Shown: positions 1 through 10,820 of the stretch, one piece after another
Position numbering within the stretch: position 1 is the stretch's first letter
How the letters are laid out: each line of letters begins with the position of its first letter
Assembly (NCBI GenBank): GCA_035552275.1
Contig: DASZLR010000275.1
Location: 1-17,237, forward strand
Reading direction: 5' to 3'
DNA from: DASVLX01 sp035552275
Lineage (GTDB): Bacteria; Actinomycetota; Actinomycetes; Mycobacteriales; Pseudonocardiaceae
Length of the DNA stretch: 17,237 nt
Notes under the pieces: model-generated
The model's input: only the letters and a program-made list of their open reading frames with translations
What the model was told of the DNA's origin: nothing
Databases searched by the model: none
Position numbers and translations under genes: made by a program

Positions 1-877
1 AGTAGGACGCGGTCCGCGCGCCGACCACGTTCAGCCGCAGGCGCAGCCGCCGGGACAGTACCGCCGTCCGAAACACGTGGTAGTTGTTGGTAACCGCGAC
101 GACGGCGCCTGCCCGGCCGTGCTCGGCCAGCAGGTCGACGCTGAAGCGGAGGTTCTGCTCGGTCGTGGCGGCCTTGTCCTCGAGCAGGATCCGCTCCGCC
201 GGTACGCCGGCCCCGCGCAGGTAGGCAGTCATCGCCTGGGCCTCGGACACCGCTTCGTCGGCGCCCCGCCCGCCGGAGACGACGATCACCGGATCGGGCC
301 CGGCGGCCCGGCGCAGGCACTCGACGGCGCGATCGAGACGGCTTGCCAGCAGGGGTGGCACGCGGTCGCCGAGAAGACCCGAGCCGAGCACGATGATCGC
401 GTCCGCGCGTTTCCGGCGGCCGATTCTGCCGTACAGCACCGAATACGCGAGCAGCGCGGTGAACAGGAACGCGAGATAGCCGGCGACGAGCAGCAGCGAC
501 GTCGCCGCCGCGACGAGCCACGGAGTCCTGCCGACCCCGACGACGGCTGCGGTCAGGGCGAACAGTCCGATCATCGCGATGCCCACCAGCAGGGACATCA
601 GGTTCGCGAGGCGATGGCCTTCGTGCCGCCACATCACGACGCCGTTCGCGATCAGCGCCCACGGCAGCACCAGGACGGTCAGCGCCGCGAACAGTGACAG
701 CGCCACGAAAACGGCCGTCTGTAGCCAGGCGATGCCGGACAGCCGCCCGAGCAGCCAGAATCCGGTGAACACGGCGGCGATGCCGAACCACACCGCATTT
801 CCAAGGCGCCGCGGTTCGCGCCACACGCGAAATCCGAAAATCAGCACGGCTGCCAGCGATATCAGTCCGAAAGCCAT
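1..877 (-). CDS. YdcF/ElyC-family (DUF218) membrane protein, 3' end outside window
   Basis: The reading frame is open from an ATG at 877 to the window edge (292 codons visible). The N-terminal half (about residues 1-147) is hydrophobic with about five predicted membrane segments. A soluble DUF218 domain follows from about residue 158: VLGSG at 163-167, SGG at 201-203, a TTEQN segment near 238-242 and NNYHVFR at 264-270, the conserved blocks of the family. DUF218 proteins (SanA, YdcF, ElyC) are envelope-associated and act in cell-wall or envelope homeostasis; the exact reaction is unsettled. A GGAGG lies 3 nt before the ATG at 877, slightly close. In-frame ATGs at 907 and 919 would add a short Arg-rich N-terminus and are possible alternatives. 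Family assignment is secure; the start is less so. Confidence 0.88.
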   Translation of the reverse strand, partial: MAFGLISLAAVLIFGFRVWREPRRLGNAVWFGIAAVFTGFWLLGRLSGIAWLQTAVFVALSLFAALTVLVLPWALIANGVVMWRHEGHRLANLMSLLVGIAMIGLFALTAAVVGVGRTPWLVAAATSLLLVAGYLAFLFTALLAYSVLYGRIGRRKRADAIIVLGSGLLGDRVPPLLASRLDRAVECLRRAAGPDPVIVVSGGRGADEAVSEAQAMTAYLRGAGVPAERILLEDKAATTEQNLRFSVDLLAEHGRAGAVVAVTNNYHVFRTAVLSRRLRLRLNVVGARTASY

Positions 878-1472
878 GATCCTCCGTCGGCGTGGGTTCT
901 CGATCATTCTGGCCGTCATCCGGATCGCGAGCCACGGTGGGTGCGGCAGCTTGGCCGCATGACCATGGCGCTGAGGACATTCCCGGTGCTCCGTGGGTGT
1001 GCCGAGCGCTCGCTGACTGGGGCTGCCACCGGCCGAACTGTCCGATGTGGAGCCATTCGAGGTGATCGCCGCAGTGGCGGAACGGGTTCGCCCCGCGGTC
1101 CCTGCCGACGCCGAATTGGTGCCGCTGGCCGAAACACTCGAAGCCCGCTTGGCCGGCGGCTCGTTCGCCGAGCCGACACCGACCGCGGACCAGGCGCATT
1201 TCGCCGTGGCGGAGGCACATCCGCGGGTCGAGCTGACCGCCCGCCGATCGGCAGCACGGCCGTTATCGACGACAAGCCGTGTGGCGGACTTTCCCGGCTC
1301 TCGAAGATATCCCCTGGCCGGCAGCGCGGCGTGCGGGCCCTCGCCACGCCCCGTCCGGCACGGCGGCGGTCGCGCTGTCGCCCGTCCGGAGGAAGTCCGG
1401 AAAATCCGTGAACCGCGCCGCAGCACGCCGCTACGTACCGGGTGACCTTGCTTGCTTTTGGTAGGAGTGACC
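878..1472. other. Gene-poor stretch between divergent genes
   Basis: About 600 bp separate the DUF218 gene (leftward) from the ABC permease (rightward). Several overlapping ORFs exist on both strands, but none gives a recognisable family over its length. Only the one starting at 1047 shows coding-like codon bias, and only in its first half. No RNA gene, repeat or clear terminator was recognised. The promoters of both flanking genes must lie here, but no hexamer pair stands out. Confidence 0.5.
1047..1445 (+). CDS. Doubtful small ORF, possibly a decayed gene
   Basis: This is a 132-codon frame with a GTG start. Codons up to about 1240 have the G/C-rich third positions of real genes here (first 65-70 residues, rich in Ala/Glu/Val). 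After that the bias weakens and the product becomes Arg/Pro/Gly-rich like a shadow frame, which suggests a 5' remnant followed by a frameshift or deletion. The segment around LAETLEARLAGG...EPT is faintly reminiscent of the N-terminal LGEPTHG region of erythromycin-esterase-type proteins, but the key residues are not there. Function unknown; it may not be translated. Confidence 0.2.
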   Translation: MEPFEVIAAVAERVRPAVPADAELVPLAETLEARLAGGSFAEPTPTADQAHFAVAEAHPRVELTARRSAARPLSTTSRVADFPGSRRYPLAGSAACGPSPRPVRHGGGRAVARPEEVRKIREPRRSTPLRTG

Positions 1473-2273
1473 ATGACTTCCCGCGCGGACACGCCCGATC
1501 CCGAACCCCGGGACCATCCTCCCTTGTGGATGGTTGTCGGCACCGAACTCGGCCGCCTCCGGCACGGCTTCCTCGCCTGGTACACGGTGCTGGCGCCGAT
1601 CGTGATCGCCGTACCGCTGTACCTGGGCTCGCTGTTCTCCCCGGAGGGCGCGTCCGGGCACACGTGGCAGACCTTCAGCAACGTGACGCTGGAGTTCTGG
1701 GGTGTGCTCGTGCCTATGACGGCGGGCCTGGCGGCCACCCTTTCGGTGCGGGCCGACCAGGGCTCCTGGCGCCTGCTGCTGTCCTACGCGGTGCCCCGCT
1801 GGCGGTACTTCGTCGGCAAGTTCGGCGCGCTGGCCGTGCTGAGCCTGGTTTCGAGCACTGTGCTGGCCCTGGTGCTGTGCGGCGGCGCCGCGCTGAACGG
1901 CACGCTCGGGTCATCCGTGGGCACCGTGCTCGCGGCGGCGTACCTGCCGTGGCTCGCCGGGCTGGCCAGCGTCGCGCTCGCGTTGCTGGTGGCCGTGCGC
2001 TGGGGGTTCGGCCCCGGCATCACGGTCGGCGTCGCCGGCCTGCTCTGCGGCGCGCTGACCGCGGACAAGACGTTCTGGTACGCGATTCCGGTCGCGTGGC
2101 CGATGCGGGTGATCCTGCCGGTCGCCGGGATCAGCCCGAACGGCATTGCGCTGCCGCCGGGCAGTCCGCTGGCCGATCACCGGGCGATCCCGGTCGCCCT
2201 TGGCCTTTCCCTGGCACTGATGGCAGTACTGCTGCTCGCCGGCGGTCGGCACATGAACCGCAAGGAGATCTGA
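1473..2273 (+). CDS. Lantibiotic-immunity-type ABC transporter permease (ABC-2 family)
   Basis: This is a 266-aa integral membrane protein with about six hydrophobic segments (roughly 36-54, 73-91, 118-138, 150-173, 181-220, 241-256). It has a short cytoplasmic N-terminus and a pattern typical of MutE/EpiE/BcrB-like permeases (ADQGSWRLLLSYAVPR after TM2; GPGITVGVAGL). Such permeases pair with a BcrA-like ATPase to expel or exclude membrane-active peptides such as lantibiotics or bacitracin. The start is the ATG at 1473, with TAGGAG (1462-1467) five bases upstream; a TTG at 1452 is in frame but lacks this support. The ATPase gene follows after 3 nt, so the two are co-translated. No lantibiotic biosynthetic gene is visible, so the substrate is unknown. 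Confidence 0.85.
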   Translation: MTSRADTPDPEPRDHPPLWMVVGTELGRLRHGFLAWYTVLAPIVIAVPLYLGSLFSPEGASGHTWQTFSNVTLEFWGVLVPMTAGLAATLSVRADQGSWRLLLSYAVPRWRYFVGKFGALAVLSLVSSTVLALVLCGGAALNGTLGSSVGTVLAAAYLPWLAGLASVALALLVAVRWGFGPGITVGVAGLLCGALTADKTFWYAIPVAWPMRVILPVAGISPNGIALPPGSPLADHRAIPVALGLSLALMAVLLLAGGRHMNRKEI

Positions 2274-2276
2274 ACC

Positions 2277-2987
<711 letters not shown>

Positions 2988-3019
2988 CTGGGACAACGGC
3001 GCCTCACGGGCGCCCGGCC

Positions 3020-3058
3020 GGCCTAGGTGCGGTGCCACCCCCACGCCGTACCTAGGCC
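3020..3058. terminator. Bidirectional hairpin terminator between convergent genes
   Basis: Arms 3020-3034 and 3044-3058 pair over 15 bp with two G-T wobbles; the outer 9 bp (GGCCTAGGT / ACCTAGGCC) are perfect. The loop is C-rich, and TTCTCGTTT follows on the plus strand. The hairpin separates the ABC operon (plus) from the LuxR-type gene (minus), whose TAG stop at 3052-3054 lies inside the right arm. Confidence 0.8.
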
Positions 3059-3735
3059 TTCTCGTTTCCCGGTCGGTCAGTTCCCGTCGTGGCGGGAACC
3101 GCCATCGCGGTCCGGTCTGCCATGCGGGACCGCAGCTCGGATCGCCCAGACACGCCCATGTGCTGGTAGAGCCGCCGGATGCGGCGGTACATGGAGCGCT
3201 CCGAGCAGTAGAACTGGTGCGCGATCGACGAAATGCTGTTGGTGCCGCACAACAGCCGCATCAACCGGCCGGTCTCCTCCGGATCGGTGCTTTCCGTCTC
3301 GAGCGGTTCCACTAAGAAGTCCTCGCGGCCGGCGAAATACGGCCGCAGACCTCGGGGCAATAACTGTGCGGCGCCGGTGCACGCCGTGAGCACGGCGTCG
3401 ATCTGCTTGTCCTGCGGCAGCCGGACGTTCAGCACCCCACTCGCACCGTTCTTGATGGCCAGGAACGTCTGGTGTCCATTGATGTCGTTGACCACCGCGA
3501 GAATCGGTGTCAGGCACCGGGTCCGCCGCAGCGAGCGCACGAGCTCGTGATCGGGCTCGCTCGCCGCGGGCACCAGAACCGGCACCTCGTCGGCCGACAT
3601 CACGAACAACGTCGCGGGATCGGCGAACTCGAAGAAGATTCCCGCGTCCGCCCAGCCGTCGCGGTAACCGTCCAGGCTGAAGCGCAGCCCCGAGTGCACT
3701 TTCAGTATCAGTTTCTTGTCCAACGAATACGTCAC
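3052..3735 (-). CDS. LuxR-type transcriptional regulator with degenerate receiver-like domain
   Basis: The 227-aa product has a C-terminal LuxR/GerE helix-turn-helix at about residues 150-206 (SSIAHQFYCSERSMYRRIRRLYQHMGV spans its two helices). Residues 45-120 resemble a response-regulator receiver in spacing (LTPILAVVNDINGHQ..., NGASGVLN) but lack a clear phospho-acceptor Asp, so phosphorylation by a histidine kinase looks unlikely. No kinase gene is adjacent. The start is the GTG at 3735; it is the only in-frame start before an upstream stop, and AGGAA lies about 10 nt upstream. The gene has its own promoter (3780-3808). Facing the peptide-resistance ABC operon suggests, but does not show, that it controls it. 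Confidence 0.8.
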   Translation of the reverse strand: MTYSLDKKLILKVHSGLRFSLDGYRDGWADAGIFFEFADPATLFVMSADEVPVLVPAASEPDHELVRSLRRTRCLTPILAVVNDINGHQTFLAIKNGASGVLNVRLPQDKQIDAVLTACTGAAQLLPRGLRPYFAGREDFLVEPLETESTDPEETGRLMRLLCGTNSISSIAHQFYCSERSMYRRIRRLYQHMGVSGRSELRSRMADRTAMAVPATTGTDRPGNEKA

Positions 3736-3779
3736 AGGGCCCCATTCCTGTTCGGTGCGAAATCTCCGAGCTCACCGCC

Positions 3780-3808
3780 AAGCTACTGACGACGCCCTCG
3801 CGTGTCAA
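3780..3808 (-). promoter_or_regulatory. Near-consensus sigma-70 promoter of the LuxR-type gene
   Basis: Read leftward, TTGACA (3808-3803), a 17-nt spacer and TAGCTT (3785-3780) form a -35/-10 pair. The -35 is perfect and the -10 fits the actinobacterial TAnnnT pattern. Transcription would start near 3773, leaving a short leader of about 38 nt before the GTG at 3735. Confidence 0.75.
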
Positions 3809-3902
3809 CTGGCGGGATAGTGACGTCGGCCGCGCGAAAAAGACTAAACTTCCGGTTCCCGTACTCCCGCGAACCATTCGCCTTTTCTTTCGGGCGCGAC
3901 TA

Positions 3903-3935
3903 AGCTCCGTGTCCGTCCACTCCGGACACGGAGCT
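3903..3935 (-). terminator. Strong hairpin terminator of the sigma/ABC operon
   Basis: Arms AGCTCCGTGTCCG (3903-3915) and CGGACACGGAGCT (3923-3935) are perfect 13-bp complements with a 7-nt loop. It lies 20 nt beyond the stop of the lipoprotein gene. No long U run follows leftward (TTAGTC), which is common for actinobacterial terminators. Confidence 0.8.
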
Positions 3936-3955
3936 CGCCGGGAAATGCTTACCGT

Positions 3956-4345
3956 TCAGCTCTTCCCGCACAGGCCGAGGCCGGCGCTCAGCAGCGCCCC
4001 CAGGCTCACGCTCGCCCCCTGACTGCCTTCCGTACGCAGCGGATCGATTTTCGGCACGCCGGCGGCTTCGGCCTTGTCGTTGAGCGCGTAGCCCTTTCCG
4101 TCCGGCGCGACGAACACGACCTGATCGGCGCCGCGGCATTCGAGCGTGCCGTGGTCGACATTCAGCGGCCACAGATAGCCGAAGTTGGCCTGCGTGACCG
4201 CCTGCTTGCTCGAGGTCGGCGGTGGCAGCGGCACGGCCGTGGTCGACGCGGGGTCGCGCCCACCGGCGCCACAGGCCGTGAGGGCCAGGGCCGCAGCGAG
4301 CAGGGCGCCGAGCAGGGCGGCGAAACGACTGCCGGACAAGGACAT
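3956..4345 (-). CDS. DUF2511-like lipoprotein
   Basis: The 129-aa product has a typical lipoprotein signal: a basic residue at 7, a hydrophobic core at 8-24 and the lipobox LTAC with lipidated Cys25. A short Pro/Ser/Thr linker follows, then a small domain of about 80 residues (TQANFGYLWPL..., LEC, VVFVAPDGKGYALND). This matches DUF2511, a family of unknown function found in exported proteins. Cys70 and Cys126 could form a disulfide. It is the last gene of the six-gene minus-strand operon, 8 nt after the ABC ATPase stop, and is followed by a strong terminator. It could be an accessory or sensing component of the exporter at the outer face of the membrane; this is inference. Confidence 0.8.
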   Translation of the reverse strand: MSLSGSRFAALLGALLAAALALTACGAGGRDPASTTAVPLPPPTSSKQAVTQANFGYLWPLNVDHGTLECRGADQVVFVAPDGKGYALNDKAEAAGVPKIDPLRTEGSQGASVSLGALLSAGLGLCGKS

Positions 4346-4353
4346 GTGAACCG

Positions 4354-5229
4354 TTACCTCATTATGTTCGTCGGGTCGAGTGACTGCAGGAGGGCGACAT
4401 AGCCGTCCTCCAGGGTGGGCGCCACGAGCTCCGCGCCCGGCGGCGGCGTGCCGACGAGGCGGTACTCGGCGCCCTCGGGACCGGACACCGCGTTGACGAC
4501 GGTGCCGTCGGACGGGTGCATCTCGCTCCGCAGCCGGTAGGTGCGGCCCGCAGCGACATCGGTCAGGCCGGTGGCGGTGCCGTGGTAGCGCAGGCGTCCT
4601 TCGTCGAGCACGCAGACGCGCGGGCAGGCCTGGGCCACGTCATCGAGGATGTGCGTCGAGAGGATCATGATCCGGTCGCCGCCGAGGCCCGCCAGTAGGG
4701 CTCGGAAGCGCATCCGCTCCTGCGGGTCGAGCCCGGCGGTCGGTTCGTCGACGATGACCAGCCGTGGATCGCCCAGCAACGCCTGCGCGATACCGAGACG
4801 GCGTTTCATGCCGCCGGAGAAGCCGCCGACGCGGCGGCTCCGATGGTCTTCGAGCCCGACCTGGCCAAGCAGCACCTCGACCTGTGCGTGCCGGGCGCGC
4901 TTGTCGTCGATGCCCTTCAGCAGGGCGATGTAGTCGAGGAATTCGCGCGCGGTCAGGTCCGGGTAGAGCGCCAGTTCCTGGGGCATGTAGCCGAGCATGC
5001 GTTTCACGGCCGTCCTGCCCGATGACGTCGCCAGGTCGTGGTCTCCGACCCGAACCCGGCCCGAGGTCGGGCGCAGGACTCCGGTGAGGATGCGCATAAG
5101 GGTGGTCTTGCCCGCGCCATTGGGACCGAGTAGCCCGGTCATGCCCCGGCCGATCCGCAGGTCGACGCGGTCGAGCGCGGTGTGCCCGCCGCGGTAGACC
5201 TTGCCGAGTCCTTCGATCACGATGTTCAC
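4354..5229 (-). CDS. ABC transporter ATP-binding protein
   Basis: The 291-aa ATPase of the ABC-2/CcmA-like type has Walker A GPNGAGKT (35-42), Q-loop Gln84 (YMPQE), signature FSGGM (137-141), Walker B VIVDEP (158-163), GLDP and switch His193. An extension of about 75 residues follows the nucleotide-binding domain. The frame stays open far upstream, but the domain begins at NIVIEGLGKVY. The start is therefore the GTG at 5229, which overlaps the stop of the upstream membrane subunit in a GTGA. It should energise the two membrane subunits encoded just upstream in the same operon. The transported substrate cannot be read from the sequence. Confidence 0.93.
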   Translation of the reverse strand: MNIVIEGLGKVYRGGHTALDRVDLRIGRGMTGLLGPNGAGKTTLMRILTGVLRPTSGRVRVGDHDLATSSGRTAVKRMLGYMPQELALYPDLTAREFLDYIALLKGIDDKRARHAQVEVLLGQVGLEDHRSRRVGGFSGGMKRRLGIAQALLGDPRLVIVDEPTAGLDPQERMRFRALLAGLGGDRIMILSTHILDDVAQACPRVCVLDEGRLRYHGTATGLTDVAAGRTYRLRSEMHPSDGTVVNAVSGPEGAEYRLVGTPPPGAELVAPTLEDGYVALLQSLDPTNIMR

Positions 5230-6050
5230 CGGTCTGCTCCGTCCCGTGTCCCGTGGCCGTCCGCCCGCCAGGCCATGACCAGGCGGGCCGCAAGGAAGAA
5301 CACCGCCGCGAGCGCGAGCACCAGCACCAGGTTCAGCAGCGCCGAGCCGCTGTCCGGCGGTGGGCTCAGCGCGCCGGTTCGCTGTCGGTTGGCCCAGACG
5401 CCCCGCGCGCCCAGCCACGCCACGGCCTGATACCCGCCAAGCGGGGAGAGCACGGTGCCGGTCGGCGTGGGTACCGGCACGATCGACGGGCTGAGCTGCG
5501 TGGCCCAGAACCAGACCGCCACCACCAGCACCCGGGCCAGCGCGACCGGCAGCAGCAGCCCGGCCAGCCCGGCGAACGTCGTGATCGCCAGCGCTGCGGG
5601 CGCCAGCACGGTCACCACGCCGAGGACGGCGTGCGCGAGCGGCGCCACCGAACTCGCCTGGACGCTCGCCGCGACGCCGAGCAGGACGACGACGACAGCG
5701 ATCGGCGCGAGTGCCACCGCCAGCGCGCCGGCGAGCACGCCGGCCAGGCGTGCGGTCCGGCCACCCGGGGTGGTGTCGAGGACCTCGGTCAGGCCCGGGC
5801 GGCTGTGCTGGGTGAGCCGTCCGGCCAGCGCGACGCCGAGGCCGACGACGGCGAACGTGTTGACCACGACCACCGTGGTCCCGATCCGGCCGGCGGCGTC
5901 GGCCTGCCCGGCGACGGCGGGCGAGGACAGCGCAAGCAGGACCGCCAGCCCGGTCAGGGGCAGCAGCGACAGCCACAGCACCCGGTCACGCGCGGCCATT
6001 CGCGCCTCGTAGCGCACCGAACCACGGACCGCGCACCACGTCACGGTCAT
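5226..6050 (-). CDS. ABC-2-type transporter membrane subunit B
   Basis: The 274-aa hydrophobic protein has an N-terminal cytoplasmic segment ending in RYEARMAARDR, then about six membrane segments (first near 24-42, last near 245-262). It ends in a charged tail rich in Arg, Asp and Gly. The ATG at 6050 overlaps the previous stop in an ATGA, and its own stop overlaps the ATPase start. The longer open frame upstream is the antisense-like shadow of the previous gene and is not used. The shared RYEARxA motif with the preceding gene suggests the two are related halves of one heteromeric exporter. No close family name was recognised beyond ABC-2 permease-like. Confidence 0.8.
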   Translation of the reverse strand: MTVTWCAVRGSVRYEARMAARDRVLWLSLLPLTGLAVLLALSSPAVAGQADAAGRIGTTVVVVNTFAVVGLGVALAGRLTQHSRPGLTEVLDTTPGGRTARLAGVLAGALAVALAPIAVVVVLLGVAASVQASSVAPLAHAVLGVVTVLAPAALAITTFAGLAGLLLPVALARVLVVAVWFWATQLSPSIVPVPTPTGTVLSPLGGYQAVAWLGARGVWANRQRTGALSPPPDSGSALLNLVLVLALAAVFFLAARLVMAWRADGHGTRDGADR

Positions 6051-6679
6051 TCCCGGCCTCCTTCGATCAGGCCGCGCCCCTCGGCGAGCAGGCGCGACGC
6101 CGGCGCGGCGAACAGGGCCGCGAGCACGAGCTGAGCCACGATCCGGACGGCCGGCGCGGCGAAGATCCGGTCCAGCACGAAAAGTTCGGCGAGCCACGCC
6201 GCCAGGACCACCGTGGACGCGCCGGCCGTCGACCGCAGCGCGGCGGCCGACCACGCCCCAGCCGCCCCGAGCATGGCGCCGAACGCGCACAGTGCCGCGA
6301 ACCGGCTCAGCGCGTGGGCGTCCGGGAGCAGGCCCGCCGCCAGGATCAGCGCGCCCAGCACGGTGGCGGCGCCGAGTAGGGCCAGCCGGCGGCCGAGCGT
6401 CGTGCGCAACGGCGTCGGCAGGCTCAGGTGCAGCTCGGCGGCGCGCTCACCGCCCACGACTGCGGCCACCGCCAGCCCGGCCACGAGCGGTGGCGCGGAC
6501 TGGGCCAGCCAGGCTCCGGTGAACCCGGCGCCGCGCAGGCCGAGCCCGGTGGCCAGCAGGACGCCAGCGAGCACCGGCGGCGCGACCAGGAGGTGCCGCC
6601 CCGCCCGCCTCGCCTCGTACCGCCACAGCCGCCAGTCGTGCATACCCCGTACGTAGCCGGGAAGTGCCGCGAGGTTCAC
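6047..6679 (-). CDS. ABC-2-type transporter membrane subunit A
   Basis: The 210-aa protein is almost entirely hydrophobic after a cytoplasmic N-terminus (WRLWRYEARRAGRH), with about five or six membrane segments and a conserved-looking GGERAAELHLSLPTPLRTT cytoplasmic loop. Such loops occur in ABC-2 exporters where the permease meets the ATPase. The start chosen is the GTG at 6679, which overlaps the anti-sigma stop as GTGA and matches the coupling seen at every neighbouring junction. An ATG at 6643 (198 aa, with a weak GGGG just upstream) is a real alternative. It probably forms a complex with subunit B and the ATPase downstream. Confidence 0.75.
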   Translation of the reverse strand: MNLAALPGYVRGMHDWRLWRYEARRAGRHLLVAPPVLAGVLLATGLGLRGAGFTGAWLAQSAPPLVAGLAVAAVVGGERAAELHLSLPTPLRTTLGRRLALLGAATVLGALILAAGLLPDAHALSRFAALCAFGAMLGAAGAWSAAALRSTAGASTVVLAAWLAELFVLDRIFAAPAVRIVAQLVLAALFAAPASRLLAEGRGLIEGGRE

Positions 6680-7539
6680 GCGAATTCCCGCGGACGTTCC
6701 GGCAGCTGCCGGACCTGCCGGACGGCCAGCACGAACAGCACCAGCGCGAGGGCGGTCGTCCAGGGCGTGGTGCCCCAGACCTGGGCGACCGCCGCGCCCA
6801 CGCGTTCGGCGAGGCCGCCGCGCGAAAGCGTCGCCAGGGACCCGACGCACCAGGCGGCGAAGGCGGCCGCGGCGCCGACACCGGTGGACCAGCGGACCGC
6901 GCCCACGACGGCGATGGCCGAAGTGAGCAGTGACTGCCCCAGCCAGCCGGTGACCAGGTCGAACACGCCGCTGCCCACTCCGGCGGCGTGCACCACGCCC
7001 GAGCCCACCAGCGCGAGCAGCAGGTCCGCGGCCAGCACCAGCACGAGCCGCGCGGTGAACACGGTGACCGGCGAGATCGGCAACGCGCAGAGCAGTTCCG
7101 TACGCGGATCGCCGCGGCGGGCCATGGTGGCGAGCGAGCCGAGCAGCGCGACCAGGACGACCCCGGCGGCGAAGTACCGCGAGGCGAGCGCCGGGTCCGG
7201 CGTGACCAGGGCGATCACGACGGCTGCGGCCAGGCCCGCGAAGCTGAGCGGGAGCAGCAGACGGGGCATCAGCCGCAACTGCCGCAGCACCAGCAGCCCG
7301 GTCGTGCGCCAGGACCGGGTCAGCCCGGGGCGGGTGACCGTCGGCTCGGGCGCGAGGTCCGGCAGCAGCAGGTCGAACGCGGGTGCCCGGACGTCCGAGG
7401 CCAGCGTGGCGGCAGCCTGGCGGGTGGCGGCGGCGAGGTGCTGCCAGGAGTCCCAGCGCAGGCGGCAGGCGGCGCAGGTGGCGAGGTGCCCGGCCGGGCG
7501 GGTGAGGTGGCGCAACTCGTCGTCGGTGAGGTGGGTCAT
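6676..7539 (-). CDS. Transmembrane zinc-finger anti-sigma factor
   Basis: The 287-aa protein begins with a ZAS-type motif His18-x3-Cys22-x2-Cys25 (HLATCAAC), the signature of zinc-containing anti-sigma factors. A cytoplasmic linker leads to a membrane domain with about six helices from around residue 88 to the end. Most ZAS anti-sigma factors have one membrane segment and an extracytoplasmic sensor; here the polytopic part resembles an ABC-2 permease, so it may sense or belong to the exporter encoded downstream. The ATG at 7539 overlaps the sigma factor stop (ATGA), the usual coupling of a sigma/anti-sigma pair. Confidence 0.85.
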   Translation of the reverse strand: MTHLTDDELRHLTRPAGHLATCAACRLRWDSWQHLAAATRQAAATLASDVRAPAFDLLLPDLAPEPTVTRPGLTRSWRTTGLLVLRQLRLMPRLLLPLSFAGLAAAVVIALVTPDPALASRYFAAGVVLVALLGSLATMARRGDPRTELLCALPISPVTVFTARLVLVLAADLLLALVGSGVVHAAGVGSGVFDLVTGWLGQSLLTSAIAVVGAVRWSTGVGAAAAFAAWCVGSLATLSRGGLAERVGAAVAQVWGTTPWTTALALVLFVLAVRQVRQLPERPREFA

Positions 7540-8090
7540 GGCGTGCTCCTACGGACCGGGGACGGGCTGAGCCGGGCGCTCAGCTGCCGCCGTGCGTGCG
7601 ACATCCTGCTTTTCACGGTGCCGACCGGGATGCCCAGCGCGGCCGACACCTCCGGGTAGGAGAGGTCTTCGGCGAGCACGAGCACGAGGACTTCGCGCAG
7701 GTGCTCCGGCAGTTCGGTGATCGCCGCGGCCAGCGATTCCTGCTCGGCCTCGGCGAGCACCCGGTCCTCGACACCGGGCGCCGGGTCGGGGACGTCGGCG
7801 GCTTCGTCGAGGTCCACCTCCACCGCGGTGGCGCGCCGCAGCCGGTTGTGCGCCTGTCGGCGCGCGACGCCGTACAGCCAGCCACGCGCCGACGACTCGG
7901 CCCGGAAGCTGCCTGCCGACTGCCATACCGCCAGCCAGGTCTCCTGGAGGATCTCCTCGGCGACCCCGGTGTTGGACGTGAGGCGGCGCAGCAGGCGGAG
8001 CAAGCCGCTGCTGTGCCGTTCGTAAAGGTCGCGAAGGGCGTCCTGATCGCCGCCTGCGACGGCGGTCATGAGCTGCTCGTCTGACCACAC
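7536..8090 (-). CDS. ECF (sigma-70 family) RNA polymerase sigma factor
   Basis: This is a 184-aa ECF sigma factor. Region 2 spans about residues 17-85 (DLYERHSSGLLRLLRRLT; EEILQETWLAVW; RGWLYGVARRQAHNRLRR). Region 4 spans about 118-172 (ITELPEHLREVLVLVLAEDLSYPEVSAALGIPVGTVKSRMSHARRQL). The linker is acidic. The start is the GTG at 8090; an internal ATG at codon 8 is also possible, and neither has a clear Shine-Dalgarno. It heads the operon with its anti-sigma factor and an ABC exporter, so it probably drives its own operon in response to an envelope signal. Confidence 0.92.
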   Translation of the reverse strand: MWSDEQLMTAVAGGDQDALRDLYERHSSGLLRLLRRLTSNTGVAEEILQETWLAVWQSAGSFRAESSARGWLYGVARRQAHNRLRRATAVEVDLDEAADVPDPAPGVEDRVLAEAEQESLAAAITELPEHLREVLVLVLAEDLSYPEVSAALGIPVGTVKSRMSHARRQLSARLSPSPVRRSTP

Positions 8091-8121
8091 ACAGATGTGT
8101 GTAGCAGTTCGCCGTCCGGTG

Positions 8122-8159
8122 GTTCACGACATGCGTTCGTGATCACCGATCGAGTGAAC
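8122..8159. promoter_or_regulatory. Nested inverted repeats upstream of the sigma factor gene
   Basis: GTTCAC (8122-8127) and GTGAAC (8154-8159) are perfect inverted copies. Nested inside are TCACGA (8124-8129) and TCGTGA (8137-8142), plus the palindrome GTGATCAC (8139-8146). The cluster begins 32 nt upstream of the sigma factor start and overlaps the expected promoter, so it could be an operator or autoregulatory site. No protein can be assigned to it from sequence alone. Confidence 0.35.
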
Positions 8160-8194
8160 TGCCGCACCGCCTCGTGACTGCCAGTTGTCGCGCC

Positions 8195-8209
8195 GGGCCT
8201 TGAAGGCCC
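8195..8209 (-). terminator. Possible short hairpin terminator after leuS
   Basis: GGGCCT (8195-8200) and AGGCCC (8204-8209) form a 6-bp GC-rich stem with a 3-nt loop, 45 nt beyond the leuS stop. There is no U run, so this is only a candidate. Confidence 0.35.
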
Positions 8210-8253
8210 ATTCCGCGCCTGGCCCGCGTTTCTCGTGCGGTCGCCGGACCGGT

Positions 8254-10752
<2,499 letters not shown>

Positions 10753-10820
10753 CCTGCTGTTTGTCCTGTTCTCCTGCTGCCTGTTCGCGGGCGCTGTCCG
10801 GTCCGCCGACCGTAAACATC

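Noticed and set aside
3854..3875. Inverted repeat GGTTC/GAACC upstream of the LuxR-type promoter
   Set aside because: The arms are only 5 bp with a 12-nt gap, which is expected by chance in such DNA; there is no further support for an operator.
4354..5976. 540-codon ORF fusing a long Arg/Gly-rich N-terminus to the ABC ATPase
   Set aside because: The extra N-terminus is another frame of the membrane subunit gene. The ATPase domain starts at the GTG at 5229, with a GTGA overlap.
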